In this document: in pieces, positions 8,820-18,380 of the stretch
Position numbering within the stretch: position 1 is the stretch's first letter
Layout of the letters: each line of letters starts with the position of its first letter
Assembly: GCF_003977615.1 (NCBI RefSeq)
Contig: NZ_RYZR01000004.1
Coordinates: 19,891-83,890 of the forward strand
DNA from: Dyella dinghuensis
GTDB taxonomy: Bacteria; Pseudomonadota; Gammaproteobacteria; Xanthomonadales; Rhodanobacteraceae
DNA length: 64,000 nucleotides
Direction: 5' to 3'
Notes under the pieces: generated by a model
Database searches by the model: none
Told to the model about the DNA's origin: nothing
What the model saw: only the letters and a program-made list of their open reading frames with translations
Position numbers and translations under genes: made by a program

Positions 8820-9992
8820 GTGAGCGCGATCCGCAATGTCGCTGTGTTGGGGGCAACGGGTTCGGTCGGGAAACATACCCTCGATGCTGTAAGTGACGAC
8901 CCGGATCGTCTTCGTGCCAGCGTGCTCGTTGCGCACAGCAACGTTGAAGCGCTTGTTGCGCTTTGTATTCGCCATCGGCCCGATCTGGCGATCATTGCAG
9001 ATACGCAACTGGAAACCGATCTCGCACGGCGACTCGCCGCCGCAGGCGTTCGTTGCGATGTCGCCAGTGGCCACGAGGCCATCTGCTACGCGGCTGGATC
9101 GTCTCTGTGCGATGTCGTTGTATGCGCCATGACGGGCTTGGCATCGCTCGATGCTGCACTAACTGCGGCACGCGCCGGAAAACGGCTTGTGCTGGCGAAT
9201 AACGAACCCGCCGTGATCGCGGGCTCGCTGTTGAGAAACGCAGCCGCCGAAAGTGGCGGTGAAGTAATCCCGTTAAGCACTGCGGCGCATGCGATCGCCC
9301 AATACGTCAGCAACACCCATGCCGATCTCAATCACGCCGATGTCAGGCGCCTGATCCTTACGTCATTCGGCGGCCCCTTCGCGGGACGCACGCGCGCCGA
9401 CCTTATGACGGTTACGCCTGATGACCTCGGCGCAACCCCGGGCAAGCTCTCCGATCGCCAACGTGCCGTCGATTCGGCCACCCTGATGAACACGGGCCTG
9501 GAGGCCCTCGCTATCCATCATCTGTTCCTGGCGACCCCGCAGATTCAGGTACGGCTGACCACGCGAAGCATCGCACCCGCCATACTGGAGCGAGCCGACG
9601 GGTCAATCCAAGCGCTAGGGCGCTGGCTCGATGCGCGGTCGGCCATCGATTCGGCGCTTCACGGAGCCGAACTGCCCAACCGCCATCCGATCGGTGAGAG
9701 AGAGACCCTATCCGCGCTTGCGGCACCCGATCCAGGCGCGTTCCGCTGCCTGACACTCGCACTGGCCGCCCTGCGTGAGGGCGGCGATGCGCCAGCGCTT
9801 CTGAATGCCGCTAACGAGGTCGCCGTAGCGGCCTTTCTGGCAGGGTCCCTACCCTTTCTTTCCATTGCCGACCTAATTGAGCAGGTCCTCACGGAACTGC
9901 CGCCGCAGCCTGTGGTCGATATCCAGACCCTACGCGAACGCGACCGGGCGGCCCGTGCTGCAGCCCGGCGGGTACTTCGCACCGCTTGCTGA
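8820..9992 (+). CDS. dxr: DXP reductoisomerase homologue with a degenerate active site
   Basis: This occupies the dxr position between cdsA and rseP, has family length (390 residues, GTG start at 8820), and aligns along its whole length. The NADPH motif GATGSVG (11-17), the SATLMNTGLE region and the C-terminal LNAANEVAVAAFL block are recognisable. The active site is largely lost. ANKES is ANNEP (Lys to Asn128). The metal-binding VDSEHNA motif is LSTAAHA, with Ser153 and Ala155 in place of the Asp and Glu. The GSGGPF Ser is Phe183, the HPNW His is Thr206, and NKGLE is NTGLE (Lys to Thr225). The frame is intact and the flanks align in the same frame, so no frameshift explains this. Identity as a DXR-family protein is sure; catalytic activity is doubtful. 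A working Dxr may lie elsewhere in the genome. Confidence 0.9.
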   Translation: MSAIRNVAVLGATGSVGKHTLDAVSDDPDRLRASVLVAHSNVEALVALCIRHRPDLAIIADTQLETDLARRLAAAGVRCDVASGHEAICYAAGSSLCDVVVCAMTGLASLDAALTAARAGKRLVLANNEPAVIAGSLLRNAAAESGGEVIPLSTAAHAIAQYVSNTHADLNHADVRRLILTSFGGPFAGRTRADLMTVTPDDLGATPGKLSDRQRAVDSATLMNTGLEALAIHHLFLATPQIQVRLTTRSIAPAILERADGSIQALGRWLDARSAIDSALHGAELPNRHPIGERETLSALAAPDPGAFRCLTLALAALREGGDAPALLNAANEVAVAAFLAGSLPFLSIADLIEQVLTELPPQPVVDIQTLRERDRAARAAARRVLRTAC

Positions 9993-10027
9993 TAAGCTTT
10001 GTGCTTCTTTAGAGACGTACTTGATTG

Positions 10028-11377
10028 ATGAATCCCTTTTTCGGCTCGGTGTTCTGGTTGCTGGTCACGCTCGGCGTGCTGGTGACTTTTCACGAATTCG
10101 GACACTACTGGGTCGCGCGGCGCTGCGGCGTGAAGGTTTTGCGCTTCTCCATCGGCTTCGGCAATGCGATCTGGAAGCGCATCGGCCGCGATGGCACCGA
10201 ATACCAGATTGCGGCAATTCCACTGGGCGGCTACGTCAAAATGCTCGATGCGCGCGAAGGTGAAGTCGATCCCGCGCTGCTGCATCAGGAGTTCACCAAT
10301 CAGTCGATCTGGAAGCGCATCGCCATCGTCGCTGCCGGTCCTGGCTTCAATATCATTTTCACGATCGCGGCGTTCTGGCTGATGTTCGTGATGGGTCGTA
10401 CGGACTACGCACCCATCGTTACGGCAGAACCGCAAAGTCTTGCTGCACAAGCCGGCATCAAACCGGGCGATCGCATTCTCAGCGTCGGCGGCGAAGCCGT
10501 CGTCACGTGGAGTGGTGCTACCGATGCCATTGCCAATGCATTGCTGGGCCGCTCGCCGCTCCCGGTGACGGTACGCGGCACCGATGGTACGCAGCGTTCC
10601 ATCGTACTGCCGCTCAATCGGCTGCCGGCCGGCGAAGATGTCGGCCAGTACATGGACAAGCTCGGAATCCAACCGGCCTCTCCCCCGCCGATTGCCGCCA
10701 TCGTGCAGCCGGGCTATCCGGCCGCTACGGCGGGGATGCAGGCGGGCGACCAGGTGGTGAGTGTCAACGGTGTCGCCGTAAAGACTTTCGAAGAGATCGG
10801 CAAGCAGATCACCGCCGATGCGGTGAAGTCGCCGGTGATGTCGATCGCCATTCTGCGCAACGGCAAGCCGCTGCAGTTCACGTTGACGGCGCGCCTGGAC
10901 TCCACGGACGCCAGCAAGCCGTACTGGGCGATTGGTATCGGCGCGCAGCCACCCGAAGCGGCCATCCAGCATTACGGCCCCTTCAAGGCCCTGACCGAAT
11001 CGCTCGACCTGACCTGGCAACGGACCACCGAAACCTTCGGCATGGTTAGCAAGATGCTTACCGGCCAGGCATCCACGCGGAACCTCTCCGGCGTGATCGG
11101 CATCGCCCAGGTCGCCAATGCCGCGGCCTCGGCGGGGCTGGACCGATTCCTGGAATTCCTCGGCTTGGTGTCTCTCAGCCTGGCCATCGTCAACCTGTTG
11201 CCGATTCCAGTCTTGGACGGCGGGCACTTGCTGTATTACCTTATCGAGCTGGTCAAGGGCAGCCCGGTCAGTGAGCGGACCATGATCGCGGGTCAGTACG
11301 TGGGTCTCGCCTTGCTGTGCACACTGATGGTGTTGGCGTTTTACAACGACATCCATCGCATCATCCTGCCCTCGTGA
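10028..11377 (+). CDS. rseP: RseP site-2 zinc metalloprotease
   Basis: An inner-membrane intramembrane protease that cleaves the anti-sigma factor RseA after DegS, releasing sigma E, and clears remnant signal peptides. It is 449 residues. The zinc motif HEFGH gives His22, Glu23 and His26, the E. coli positions. Two PDZ domains follow (roughly 115-300, for example GIKPGDRILSVGGEAV and GMQAGDQVVSVNGVAV). The third zinc ligand lies in NLLPIPVLDGGH near the C-terminus. The ATG at 10028 is chosen over a TTG directly before it. It is followed after 224 bp by bamA. Confidence 0.97.
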   Translation: MNPFFGSVFWLLVTLGVLVTFHEFGHYWVARRCGVKVLRFSIGFGNAIWKRIGRDGTEYQIAAIPLGGYVKMLDAREGEVDPALLHQEFTNQSIWKRIAIVAAGPGFNIIFTIAAFWLMFVMGRTDYAPIVTAEPQSLAAQAGIKPGDRILSVGGEAVVTWSGATDAIANALLGRSPLPVTVRGTDGTQRSIVLPLNRLPAGEDVGQYMDKLGIQPASPPPIAAIVQPGYPAATAGMQAGDQVVSVNGVAVKTFEEIGKQITADAVKSPVMSIAILRNGKPLQFTLTARLDSTDASKPYWAIGIGAQPPEAAIQHYGPFKALTESLDLTWQRTTETFGMVSKMLTGQASTRNLSGVIGIAQVANAAASAGLDRFLEFLGLVSLSLAIVNLLPIPVLDGGHLLYYLIELVKGSPVSERTMIAGQYVGLALLCTLMVLAFYNDIHRIILPS

Positions 11378-11601
11378 TACGGATGCGCGCCGCTGACAAC
11401 CTCTGGTTGGATGCTGGCCGCCGCTTCTGTGCCGCGTGGCAAATCACCCGCAACGTGCGGCTTCCCGGTGTAGTTCAGCCGGCCATGCCAAGCGCAAGTG
11501 CGGACAAAACTTAAAGGATCGGGCTTGTCCCGGTTCGGGAAGAAAAATACAGCGCAGCGATCGAATGATCGCTTCGTCCGAATAACACAACGGAATCGAC
11601 G

Positions 11602-14016
11602 ATGAAGCGTATCGCCGCCCTGATCCTGCTTGCCTCCCTTTCAACGAGTGTGCTTGCACTCGAACCATTCGTCGTTTCTGACATCCGTATCGAAGGTCTC
11701 AGCCGCATCTCCGCGGGCACGGTATTCAACTACCTGCAGATCAACAAAGGCGATCGTCTTAGCAACGAAGAAGCCCAACAGGCTATTCGCGCCCTGTACA
11801 ACACCAAGTTCTTCAGCGATGTGGAACTGGAACGCGATGGCGACATCCTGGTGGTGAAGGTGGTCGAGCGCCCCTCCATTGCCAAGCTCACCATCCGCGG
11901 CAACAACGACATCAAGACCGACGACTTGAAGAAGGGCCTGAAGGATATCGGCCTGACTGAAGGCGAAACCTTTGATCGCCTTTCGCTTGATCGCGTGCAG
12001 CAGGAACTGATTCGTCAGTACTACAACCGCGGCAAATACAACGTATCGGTGATTCCGCACGTGACCGAGCTGGATCGCAATCGTGTCGCCATCGATATCG
12101 AAATCCGCGAAGGCAAGGTTGCCAAGATCAAGGAAGTGAACATCGTAGGCAACACGGCGTTCACCACTCGCGAGATCGAAAAAGATTTCGAATCCGGCAC
12201 CACCAACTGGCTGTCCTGGTATTCGAAGAACGACCAGTATTCGCAGGAAAAACTCTCGGGCGACCTGAAGAAACTGCAGTCGTACTACATGGACCGCGGT
12301 TACGCCGACTTCGGCCTGGATTCCTCGCAGGTGACGATCTCGCCCGACAAACGCGCGATGTACATCGACGCGGATGTGGTCCAGGGCGACATCTACCATA
12401 TCTCCGACACGCATCTGCTCGGTCAGCTGATCCTGCCGGAAGCGACGCTGCGCCAGCTCGTGTTCGTGAAGAATGGCGACTTGTTCAATCGTCGCGCGAT
12501 CGAAGCCACGTCCGATGCGATCAAGGCCACGCTGGCTAACATCGGTTACGCCTTTGCCAAGGTCAACTCGGTACCCAAGCTCGACAAGAGCGCCCACACC
12601 GCCGACATCACCTGGTACATCCAGCCTGGCCCGCGCGTGTATGTGCGCCGAGTGATCTTCCAGGGCAATACGCGTACCGAAGACGATGTGCTGCGTCGTG
12701 AAATGCGTCAGCTGGAAGGCGCCTGGTATTCGCAAGCGGCGATCGACCGTTCCAAGATCCGCCTGCAACAGCTGGGCTACTTCAAGACGGTCACCATCGA
12801 CAAACAGACCGTCCCCGGTAGCGACGATGAGGTCGATCTGACGGTGAAGGTGGAAGAACAGTCCGCCGGCAGCCTGACGTTTGGCGTGGGTTACTCGCAG
12901 TATTCGGGCATCATCCTGTCGAGCTCGGTGTCGCAGAAAAACTTCCTCGGTACCGGCGATCAGTTCAGCGTCAGCGCAGAGCGCAGCGATTACCTCACGC
13001 AGATCAGCGCGAGTTACTACAACCCGTTCCTGACCGATAGCGGTGTCGGCATCGGCTACAACGCGTCGTTCTCGCGCGCCGATTACGCCGACCTGGGCAG
13101 CCAGTACGCAAGCTATTCGAACAGCACCAAGTCATTCTCGACCACGCTGGGTTTCCCGATCACCGACTTCGATAGTTTGAGAGGCAGTCTTGGTATCGGC
13201 AGCACCAAGCTCAACACGTACGTCGGCTACACCCCGCAGATCCTCGTTGACTACATCAACGCCTTGGGTCACGACACCATCCATTCGTGGACGGGCTCAT
13301 TAAGCTGGGTGCACGACACGCGCAACTCGTATTGGGCACCTACTCACGGTGGCCAGCTGACTGCCACGGTCAACGTCGCATTGCCGGGTTCGACCGTGCA
13401 GTACTGGACGTTCAACGGCGAAGCCAATCATTACTGGCCGATCGGCAAGGGCTTCGTGCTCTATCTAGACGGCAAGGTTGGTTATGGCAACACGTACGGT
13501 AACCAGACGTACGAATTCAATACGGCAGACGGTGAATACAAAGCTGGCCAGACGATTGCTTTCCCGTTCTGGATGAATTTCTACGCTGGCGGTGTGACCG
13601 ACGTGCGTGGCTTCCAGGACAACACCCTTGGTCCGCGCGCGTGCGCGGGCCAAACGACTGCTGGCGGGCCGATCACACCGCAGTCGAACGGTTACTGCCC
13701 CGGCAGTACCTATTCCTATTCACAGCCGATCGGTGGTGCATTCAAGGTGCTCGGCACGGCGGAACTGTATCTGCCACTGCCGTTCCTGAAGGACATCAAC
13801 ACCGCTCGCGTAGCGTGGTTCGTCGACGTCGGCCAGGCCTTCCCAACCATCAGCGATTTCCGCACCAGCCAGCTCGATGCCTCCACCGGTGTGTCGCTGC
13901 ACTGGCAGGCACCGATCGGCCCGCTGATCATCAGCCTGGGCTTCCCGTTCCGCAAACAGCCGGGCGACAGCCAGTACACCGAACGCATTCAGTTCACCTT
14001 CGGCAGCCAGTTCTAA
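11602..14016 (+). CDS. bamA: Outer membrane protein assembly factor BamA
   Basis: The core of the BAM machine that folds beta-barrel proteins into the outer membrane. It is 804 residues (E. coli 810). A signal peptide ends at about residue 19-20 (SVLA-LEPF), five POTRA domains follow to about residue 420, and a 16-stranded barrel ends in a C-terminal Phe (TFGSQF), the usual BAM recognition end. The loop 6 motif VRGF is seen in VTDVRGFQDNTLGP. A Cys-containing insertion follows VRGF. In the 224-bp leader, AGCGATC and GATCGCT form a small hairpin at 11556-11573. Downstream comes lpxD with no skp between. Confidence 0.97.
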   Translation: MKRIAALILLASLSTSVLALEPFVVSDIRIEGLSRISAGTVFNYLQINKGDRLSNEEAQQAIRALYNTKFFSDVELERDGDILVVKVVERPSIAKLTIRGNNDIKTDDLKKGLKDIGLTEGETFDRLSLDRVQQELIRQYYNRGKYNVSVIPHVTELDRNRVAIDIEIREGKVAKIKEVNIVGNTAFTTREIEKDFESGTTNWLSWYSKNDQYSQEKLSGDLKKLQSYYMDRGYADFGLDSSQVTISPDKRAMYIDADVVQGDIYHISDTHLLGQLILPEATLRQLVFVKNGDLFNRRAIEATSDAIKATLANIGYAFAKVNSVPKLDKSAHTADITWYIQPGPRVYVRRVIFQGNTRTEDDVLRREMRQLEGAWYSQAAIDRSKIRLQQLGYFKTVTIDKQTVPGSDDEVDLTVKVEEQSAGSLTFGVGYSQYSGIILSSSVSQKNFLGTGDQFSVSAERSDYLTQISASYYNPFLTDSGVGIGYNASFSRADYADLGSQYASYSNSTKSFSTTLGFPITDFDSLRGSLGIGSTKLNTYVGYTPQILVDYINALGHDTIHSWTGSLSWVHDTRNSYWAPTHGGQLTATVNVALPGSTVQYWTFNGEANHYWPIGKGFVLYLDGKVGYGNTYGNQTYEFNTADGEYKAGQTIAFPFWMNFYAGGVTDVRGFQDNTLGPRACAGQTTAGGPITPQSNGYCPGSTYSYSQPIGGAFKVLGTAELYLPLPFLKDINTARVAWFVDVGQAFPTISDFRTSQLDASTGVSLHWQAPIGPLIISLGFPFRKQPGDSQYTERIQFTFGSQF

Positions 14017-14051
14017 TCGGACTGGTACCGTCGGGTCCGCAAGGACACGTC

Positions 14052-14084
14052 AAAGAAAGCGCGGCTATGCCGCGCTTTCTTTTG
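14052..14084 (+). terminator. Rho-independent terminator after bamA
   Basis: AGAAAGCGCGG (14054-14064), loop CTATG and CCGCGCTTTCT (14070-14080) form a perfect 11-bp stem followed by TTT. It lies 36 nt after the bamA stop and separates bamA from lpxD transcription, so lpxD should have its own promoter. A TACAAT at 14123-14128 is possible but has no clear -35. Confidence 0.85.
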
Positions 14085-14152
14085 GATTCGTAGAAAAATG
14101 CGCGCGTAGTGGATTCAGCCCTTACAATGCGTCGCATGCTGGGGAAACTTGC

Positions 14153-15181
14153 ATGAGCACGATCCAATACAGAGTGAGCGAACTAGCCAAACGTTTTTCC
14201 CTTGAGTTCAAGGGTGACGGCGAACGCATCATCGATGGTGTCGGCACATTGTCAGGTGCCGGTCCCAGCCAGCTCAGCTTTCTGTCGAACAGCAAGTATT
14301 CGGCGCAACTGGCCACCACGCGTGCCGGCGTAGTCGTGCTGAACAGCGACGCTGTTGCAAGCTGTCCGACCGCTGCACTCGTTGCACGCGACCCTTATGT
14401 GGCATACGCGCATATTGCCGCGCTTTTCGAACATCTGCCTGCTGCCCCACACGGGATACATCCAAGCGCAGTGGTTGCAACGGGCGCACGTGTGAGCGCA
14501 ACGGCAAGCATAGGCCCGTGCTGCGTGATCGAAGACGGCGCCGTGGTCGAAGACGGGGCGGTGCTTGGCCCCCATTGCATCGTTGGCTCTCACTGCACCG
14601 TTGGTGCACAGTCGCGTCTGGTCGCCCGCGTAACCCTGGTCACCCGCGTCACGCTCGGCAAGCGCGTGCTCGTGCATCCGGGCGCGGTGATTGGCTCAGA
14701 TGGGTTTGGCCTGGCTTTCGACCGCGATCACTGGGTGAAACTGCCGCAACTGGGTGGCGTTCGCATCGGCGACGACTGCGAAATCGGCGCCAATACCACC
14801 ATCGATCGCGGCGCGCTGGATGACACGGTGCTGGAAGAAGACGTGCGCCTGGACAATCAGATCCAGATCGCCCACAACGTTCACGTCGGCGCCCATACGG
14901 CCATGGCAGGCTGTGCAGCGGTGGCCGGTAGTGCGAAAATTGGCCGCTATTGCATGATCGGCGGCAACGCCGGCGTGCTGGGGCATCTGGAAGTGGCTGA
15001 CCGCGTTACCATTACAGCCAAAAGCCTCGTAACCCATTCGATTCGGGAAGCTGGCGAGTATTCCTCTGGAATACCGCTGCAGGAAAACCGCCAGTGGCGT
15101 CGTAATGCTGCGCGTTTCAAGCACCTGGATGAGCTCGCGCGCCGAGTGTCGGCGCTGGAAAAGGATAAGACTGATGACTGA
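14153..15181 (+). CDS. lpxD: UDP-3-O-acyl-glucosamine N-acyltransferase
   Basis: Third step of lipid A synthesis: adds the N-linked hydroxyacyl chain to UDP-3-O-acylglucosamine. It is 342 residues. An N-terminal uridine-binding domain (LSFLSNSKY) precedes a left-handed beta-helix of hexapeptide repeats (GARVSATASIG, GAVIGSDGFG, GDDCEIGANTTIDRG). The catalytic His lies in IQIAHNVHVGAHTAMAG. The helical C-terminus RRVSALEKDK is the ACP-binding extension. GGGGAAA precedes the ATG. Its last 8 bases overlap fabZ, so lpxD-fabZ-lpxA is one translationally coupled unit. Confidence 0.97.
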   Translation: MSTIQYRVSELAKRFSLEFKGDGERIIDGVGTLSGAGPSQLSFLSNSKYSAQLATTRAGVVVLNSDAVASCPTAALVARDPYVAYAHIAALFEHLPAAPHGIHPSAVVATGARVSATASIGPCCVIEDGAVVEDGAVLGPHCIVGSHCTVGAQSRLVARVTLVTRVTLGKRVLVHPGAVIGSDGFGLAFDRDHWVKLPQLGGVRIGDDCEIGANTTIDRGALDDTVLEEDVRLDNQIQIAHNVHVGAHTAMAGCAAVAGSAKIGRYCMIGGNAGVLGHLEVADRVTITAKSLVTHSIREAGEYSSGIPLQENRQWRRNAARFKHLDELARRVSALEKDKTDD

Positions 15182-15647
15182 CAACACCGCTCCGATCACG
15201 CTGCCGGTGGGCGTGGAGCAGATTCAACAACTGCTGCCGCATCGCTACCCGTTCCTGCTGGTGGATCGGGTGATCGAGTTCGTGCCCGATCAGAGCGTCG
15301 TCACGATCAAGAACGTCACCATCAACGAACCGTTCTTCACCGGGCATTTCCCTGGCCACCCTGTTATGCCGGGCGTGTTGATCGTCGAGGCCATGGCGCA
15401 GTCGGCAGGTTTGCTGACGCAGCTCAGTGCTCGCTCGAAAGGCGGCTCGCCGAGTTCGCTTTTCTATCTCGCCAAAGTGGATAACGCGCGTTTCAATGCA
15501 CCGGTCATTCCGGGCGATCAACTGCGCATGGAAGTTCGACTCAAGCGCCTGTTGCGCAACATGGGCATTTTCGAGGCGGCCACGTTGGTCGACGGCAAGG
15601 AAGTGGCCAGCTGCGAGCTGATGTGTGCGGCGAGGTCCGAAAAATGA
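15174..15647 (+). CDS. fabZ: (3R)-hydroxyacyl-ACP dehydratase
   Basis: Dehydrates beta-hydroxyacyl-ACP in fatty-acid elongation, competing with LpxA and LpxD for the same hydroxyacyl-ACP pool. It is 157 residues. The hot-dog fold active site is [20 protein letters not shown] with His58 and Glu72, spaced as in E. coli. The start at 15174 ([10 protein letters not shown]) overlaps the lpxD end by 8 bp; the upstream open stretch belongs to lpxD in another frame. The stop overlaps the lpxA start as ATGA. Confidence 0.97.
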   Translation: MTDNTAPITLPVGVEQIQQLLPHRYPFLLVDRVIEFVPDQSVVTIKNVTINEPFFTGHFPGHPVMPGVLIVEAMAQSAGLLTQLSARSKGGSPSSLFYLAKVDNARFNAPVIPGDQLRMEVRLKRLLRNMGIFEAATLVDGKEVASCELMCAARSEK

Positions 15648-16417
15648 TTCACCCGACCGCGCAAATTGATCCATCTGCGGTTATCGGCGCAAATGTTCGC
15701 ATTGGTGCCTACACGGTTATTGGTGCGGACGTGCATATCGGTGATGGCACTGTCATCGGCCCGCATGTTGTCGTCGAAGGCCCCACGCGAATCGGCAAAG
15801 ACAACCGCATTGCGCAATTCGCGTCGCTGGGCGGCGATCCGCAAGACATGAAGTTCAGCGGCGAACGCACCGAGCTCGTTATCGGCGATCGCAACCTTAT
15901 CCGCGAATTCGTCACCATCAATCGCGGCACCCCCGAAGGCGGTGGTGTTACGCGTATCGGTAACGACAACTGGCTGCTTGCTTACGTGCACGTCGCACAC
16001 GATTGCACCGTCGGCAACCACACTATTTTCTCCAACTACTCTGCGCTGGCCGGTCACGTGGAAGTGGGCGACTGGACCGTGTTCTCCGGTTATTCCGGCG
16101 CGCATCAGTTCTGCAAGATCGGCGAACACGCCTTCATCGCGATGGGCTGCCTGCTCGGCGCCGACGTACCGCCTTTCCTGATGATGGCGAACGATCAAGG
16201 CGGACGTCCGCGTGGCTTGAACACCACCGGCCTGAAGCGCCGCGGTTTCGAACCGGAACGCATTACGGCCATCAAGCGCGCCTACCGCACACTCTATACC
16301 TCGGGTTTATCGTTAGCCGAAGCACGCGAGCAACTGGTGGTACAAGCGAAGGACAGCGAGGACGTGCGCGCCATGCTCGATTTCCTCGATCGTAGCGAGC
16401 GCGGTCTGGCGCGTTGA
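15644..16417 (+). CDS. lpxA: Acyl-ACP:UDP-GlcNAc O-acyltransferase
   Basis: First step of lipid A synthesis. It is 257 residues, E. coli-like. Hexapeptide repeats run from residue 1 ([14 protein letters not shown]). The catalytic His is His119 in [14 protein letters not shown]. The segments GDPQDMKF and EFVTINRGT are typical of LpxA. The ATG at 15644 is used because it gives the family N-terminus and a 4-bp ATGA overlap with fabZ. A hairpin follows in the gap to lpxB. Confidence 0.97.
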   Translation: MIHPTAQIDPSAVIGANVRIGAYTVIGADVHIGDGTVIGPHVVVEGPTRIGKDNRIAQFASLGGDPQDMKFSGERTELVIGDRNLIREFVTINRGTPEGGGVTRIGNDNWLLAYVHVAHDCTVGNHTIFSNYSALAGHVEVGDWTVFSGYSGAHQFCKIGEHAFIAMGCLLGADVPPFLMMANDQGGRPRGLNTTGLKRRGFEPERITAIKRAYRTLYTSGLSLAEAREQLVVQAKDSEDVRAMLDFLDRSERGLAR

Positions 16418-16424
16418 TGTTGAC

Positions 16425-16449
16425 GTTGATATGCGTCTCGCATATCAAC
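16425..16449 (+). other. Hairpin in the lpxA-lpxB gap
   Basis: GTTGATATGCG (16425-16435) and CGCATATCAAC (16439-16449) form a perfect 11-bp stem with a 3-nt loop. There is no T-run. It may tune lpxB expression or protect the upstream message; the role is inferred from position only. Confidence 0.5.
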
Positions 16450-16483
16450 AAATCAAATATGGGCTCTTGCCTGGGGTGCCCTT

Positions 16484-17701
16484 ATGCCTGACGACAAAGA
16501 AAGCCCCCTGATCGCCATCATCGCCGGCGAAGAATCCGGCGATCAACTCGGCGCCGATCTCATCAATGCGCTGCGCCGCTTCTACCCCAACGCACGATTC
16601 GCCGGCATCGGCGGCACTCGCATGCAAGAACAGGGCTTCGAATCCTGGCACGACATGCGCCAGCTTTCGCTGTTCGGCTTCGCCGAAGTGGTCAGCCATT
16701 TGCCGCGTCTGCTGCGCCTGCGCAAGGAGCTCGTCGCACGACTGATCGCCGAGAAGCCGCTTGTCGTCATCGGCATTGACGCGCCGGACTTCAACCTCGG
16801 CGTCGAGCGACGCTTGAAGGAAGCGGGCATTCTGACCGTGCATTACGTGAGCCCATCGATTTGGGCCTGGCGCGAAAACCGCGCGGAAAAGATTGGCCAC
16901 AGCGCAAACAGGGTGCTGTGCCTATTCCCGATGGAACCGCCGATTTATGCCAAGCATGGCATCGATGCGCGATTTGTCGGCCATCCGCTGGCAGATCGTT
17001 TTCCGCTCGTATCAGACCGCATTCCTGCGCGTCGCACGCTGCAATTACCATTGGATGTGCCGGTGCTCGCCGTGCTGCCCGGCAGCCGCGCCTCCGAACT
17101 GGAACGCATGGGCGCCATCTTCCTCGACGCCGCTCGCCGCGTTGCATCCGCGCTTCCGGGCTTGCGCATTGTGATCCCTGCCGCCAACACGCGAATGCTC
17201 GCGACGATGAAAACGCTGCTCGCGCGCGGCCCACATGACGAAATGATGCCGATCCTGATGGAGGGCCACGCTCACGACGCCATGCTCGCTGCAGACGTCG
17301 TGCTGCTCGCCTCGGGAACCGCAACGCTGGAAGCCATGCTCGCCAAACGCCCGATGGTTGTGGGCTATCGCGTTTCGCCCATCAGCTATCGCATTGCGCG
17401 CACGCTTAAGATGCTGAAGACGGACGTCTATGCGCTGCCGAACATTCTTGCGCGAGCGTGCGGTATGGGCAGCAAGGTCATGCTCGTTCCCGAATTGATG
17501 CAGGACAACTGCACGGCCGGCAAACTCGCAGACGCCACGCTGTCGCTTTTCCGTGACAGCGAACGCCGCGGCGCTATCGTCGCGGCGTTCGAACAACTTC
17601 ACGATATTCTGCGCGGCGATCTGCATGGGCATGCCGGCGATCACGCCGCTGCCGCCATCGCCGAACTGGTGGATGCAAAATCCGCTGCAGCGAAGCACTG
17701 A
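16484..17701 (+). CDS. lpxB: Lipid A disaccharide synthase
   Basis: A GT-B glycosyltransferase that joins UDP-2,3-diacylglucosamine and lipid X into the lipid A disaccharide at the inner membrane face. It is 405 residues. The N-terminal [14 protein letters not shown] motif, [18 protein letters not shown], and the mid-region [13 protein letters not shown] and [10 protein letters not shown] are diagnostic. The C-terminal half has [11 protein letters not shown] and [11 protein letters not shown], the nucleotide-sugar site. It follows lpxA and precedes rnhB by 14 bp, as in many gammaproteobacteria. Confidence 0.97.
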   Translation: MPDDKESPLIAIIAGEESGDQLGADLINALRRFYPNARFAGIGGTRMQEQGFESWHDMRQLSLFGFAEVVSHLPRLLRLRKELVARLIAEKPLVVIGIDAPDFNLGVERRLKEAGILTVHYVSPSIWAWRENRAEKIGHSANRVLCLFPMEPPIYAKHGIDARFVGHPLADRFPLVSDRIPARRTLQLPLDVPVLAVLPGSRASELERMGAIFLDAARRVASALPGLRIVIPAANTRMLATMKTLLARGPHDEMMPILMEGHAHDAMLAADVVLLASGTATLEAMLAKRPMVVGYRVSPISYRIARTLKMLKTDVYALPNILARACGMGSKVMLVPELMQDNCTAGKLADATLSLFRDSERRGAIVAAFEQLHDILRGDLHGHAGDHAAAAIAELVDAKSAAAKH

Positions 17702-17715
17702 ACGGCACCGCTTCG

Positions 17716-18363
17716 ATGAAACCCACTGCAACTGCTCGCACTCCGGTCGACAGACGACCATTCGACGACACGAATGCCAAGGGCATCCTCATCGCCGGTG
17801 TCGATGAAGCCGGACGTGGGCCACTCGCGGGCCCGGTGGTTGTCGCCGCCGTTGTGCTCAATCCACAACAGCCCGTCGACGGATTGGACGATTCCAAGAA
17901 ACTCAGCGAAGCACGTCGCGAGAAACTCTTTCCGCTGATCATTGAACGCGCGCTGGCTTATTGCGTCGTCGTCGTCGAAAGGGATGAGATTGATCGCATC
18001 AATATCTTTCAGGCGACGATGACCGGTATGAGTCGTGCCGTTGCAGGCCTCACACCAGCGGCAGTCGAAGCGTGGGTCGACGGCAATCATCTACCGAAAG
18101 ATCTGCCCTGCCCTGGACGCGCCATTATCGGTGGCGATGCACTGGTTCCTGCCATCAGCGCGGCATCCATTCTTGCAAAAGTCACGCGCGATCGACTGAT
18201 GATGGCGATGGATACGGAACATCCCGGTTACGGATTCGCCGCACACAAAGGCTATTCAACGCCCGAGCATTTGGCCGCGTTGAAGCGACTGGGCCCTTGC
18301 CCGCAGCACCGGCACAGCTTTGCACCGGTGCGTCTGCTGCTCGATCAAGGCGAGCTTTTCTAA
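17716..18363 (+). CDS. rnhB: Ribonuclease HII
   Basis: Cleaves the RNA strand of RNA-DNA hybrids and single ribonucleotides in DNA. It is 215 residues. The catalytic motif [14 protein letters not shown] gives Asp30 and Glu31; [16 protein letters not shown] and the [13 protein letters not shown] segment complete the family pattern. The N-terminal 20 residues are variable. It ends the envelope-gene cluster; the nested inverted-repeat element begins 18 bp after its stop. Confidence 0.96.
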   Translation: MKPTATARTPVDRRPFDDTNAKGILIAGVDEAGRGPLAGPVVVAAVVLNPQQPVDGLDDSKKLSEARREKLFPLIIERALAYCVVVVERDEIDRINIFQATMTGMSRAVAGLTPAAVEAWVDGNHLPKDLPCPGRAIIGGDALVPAISAASILAKVTRDRLMMAMDTEHPGYGFAAHKGYSTPEHLAALKRLGPCPQHRHSFAPVRLLLDQGELF

Positions 18364-18380
18364 GCCTTTTTGTGACGGAA

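Noticed and set aside
8820..9992. Frameshift or sequencing error as the cause of the odd dxr motifs
   Set aside because: Each altered motif is flanked on both sides by well-aligned residues in the same frame (for example VIP before and AIAQ after LSTAAHA), so single-base insertions cannot explain the changes.
11378..11601. A sigma E promoter ahead of bamA
   Set aside because: AAAACTT at 11510-11516 resembles part of a -35 GGAACTT box, but no TCTGA-like -10 follows at 16 bp, so I do not call it.
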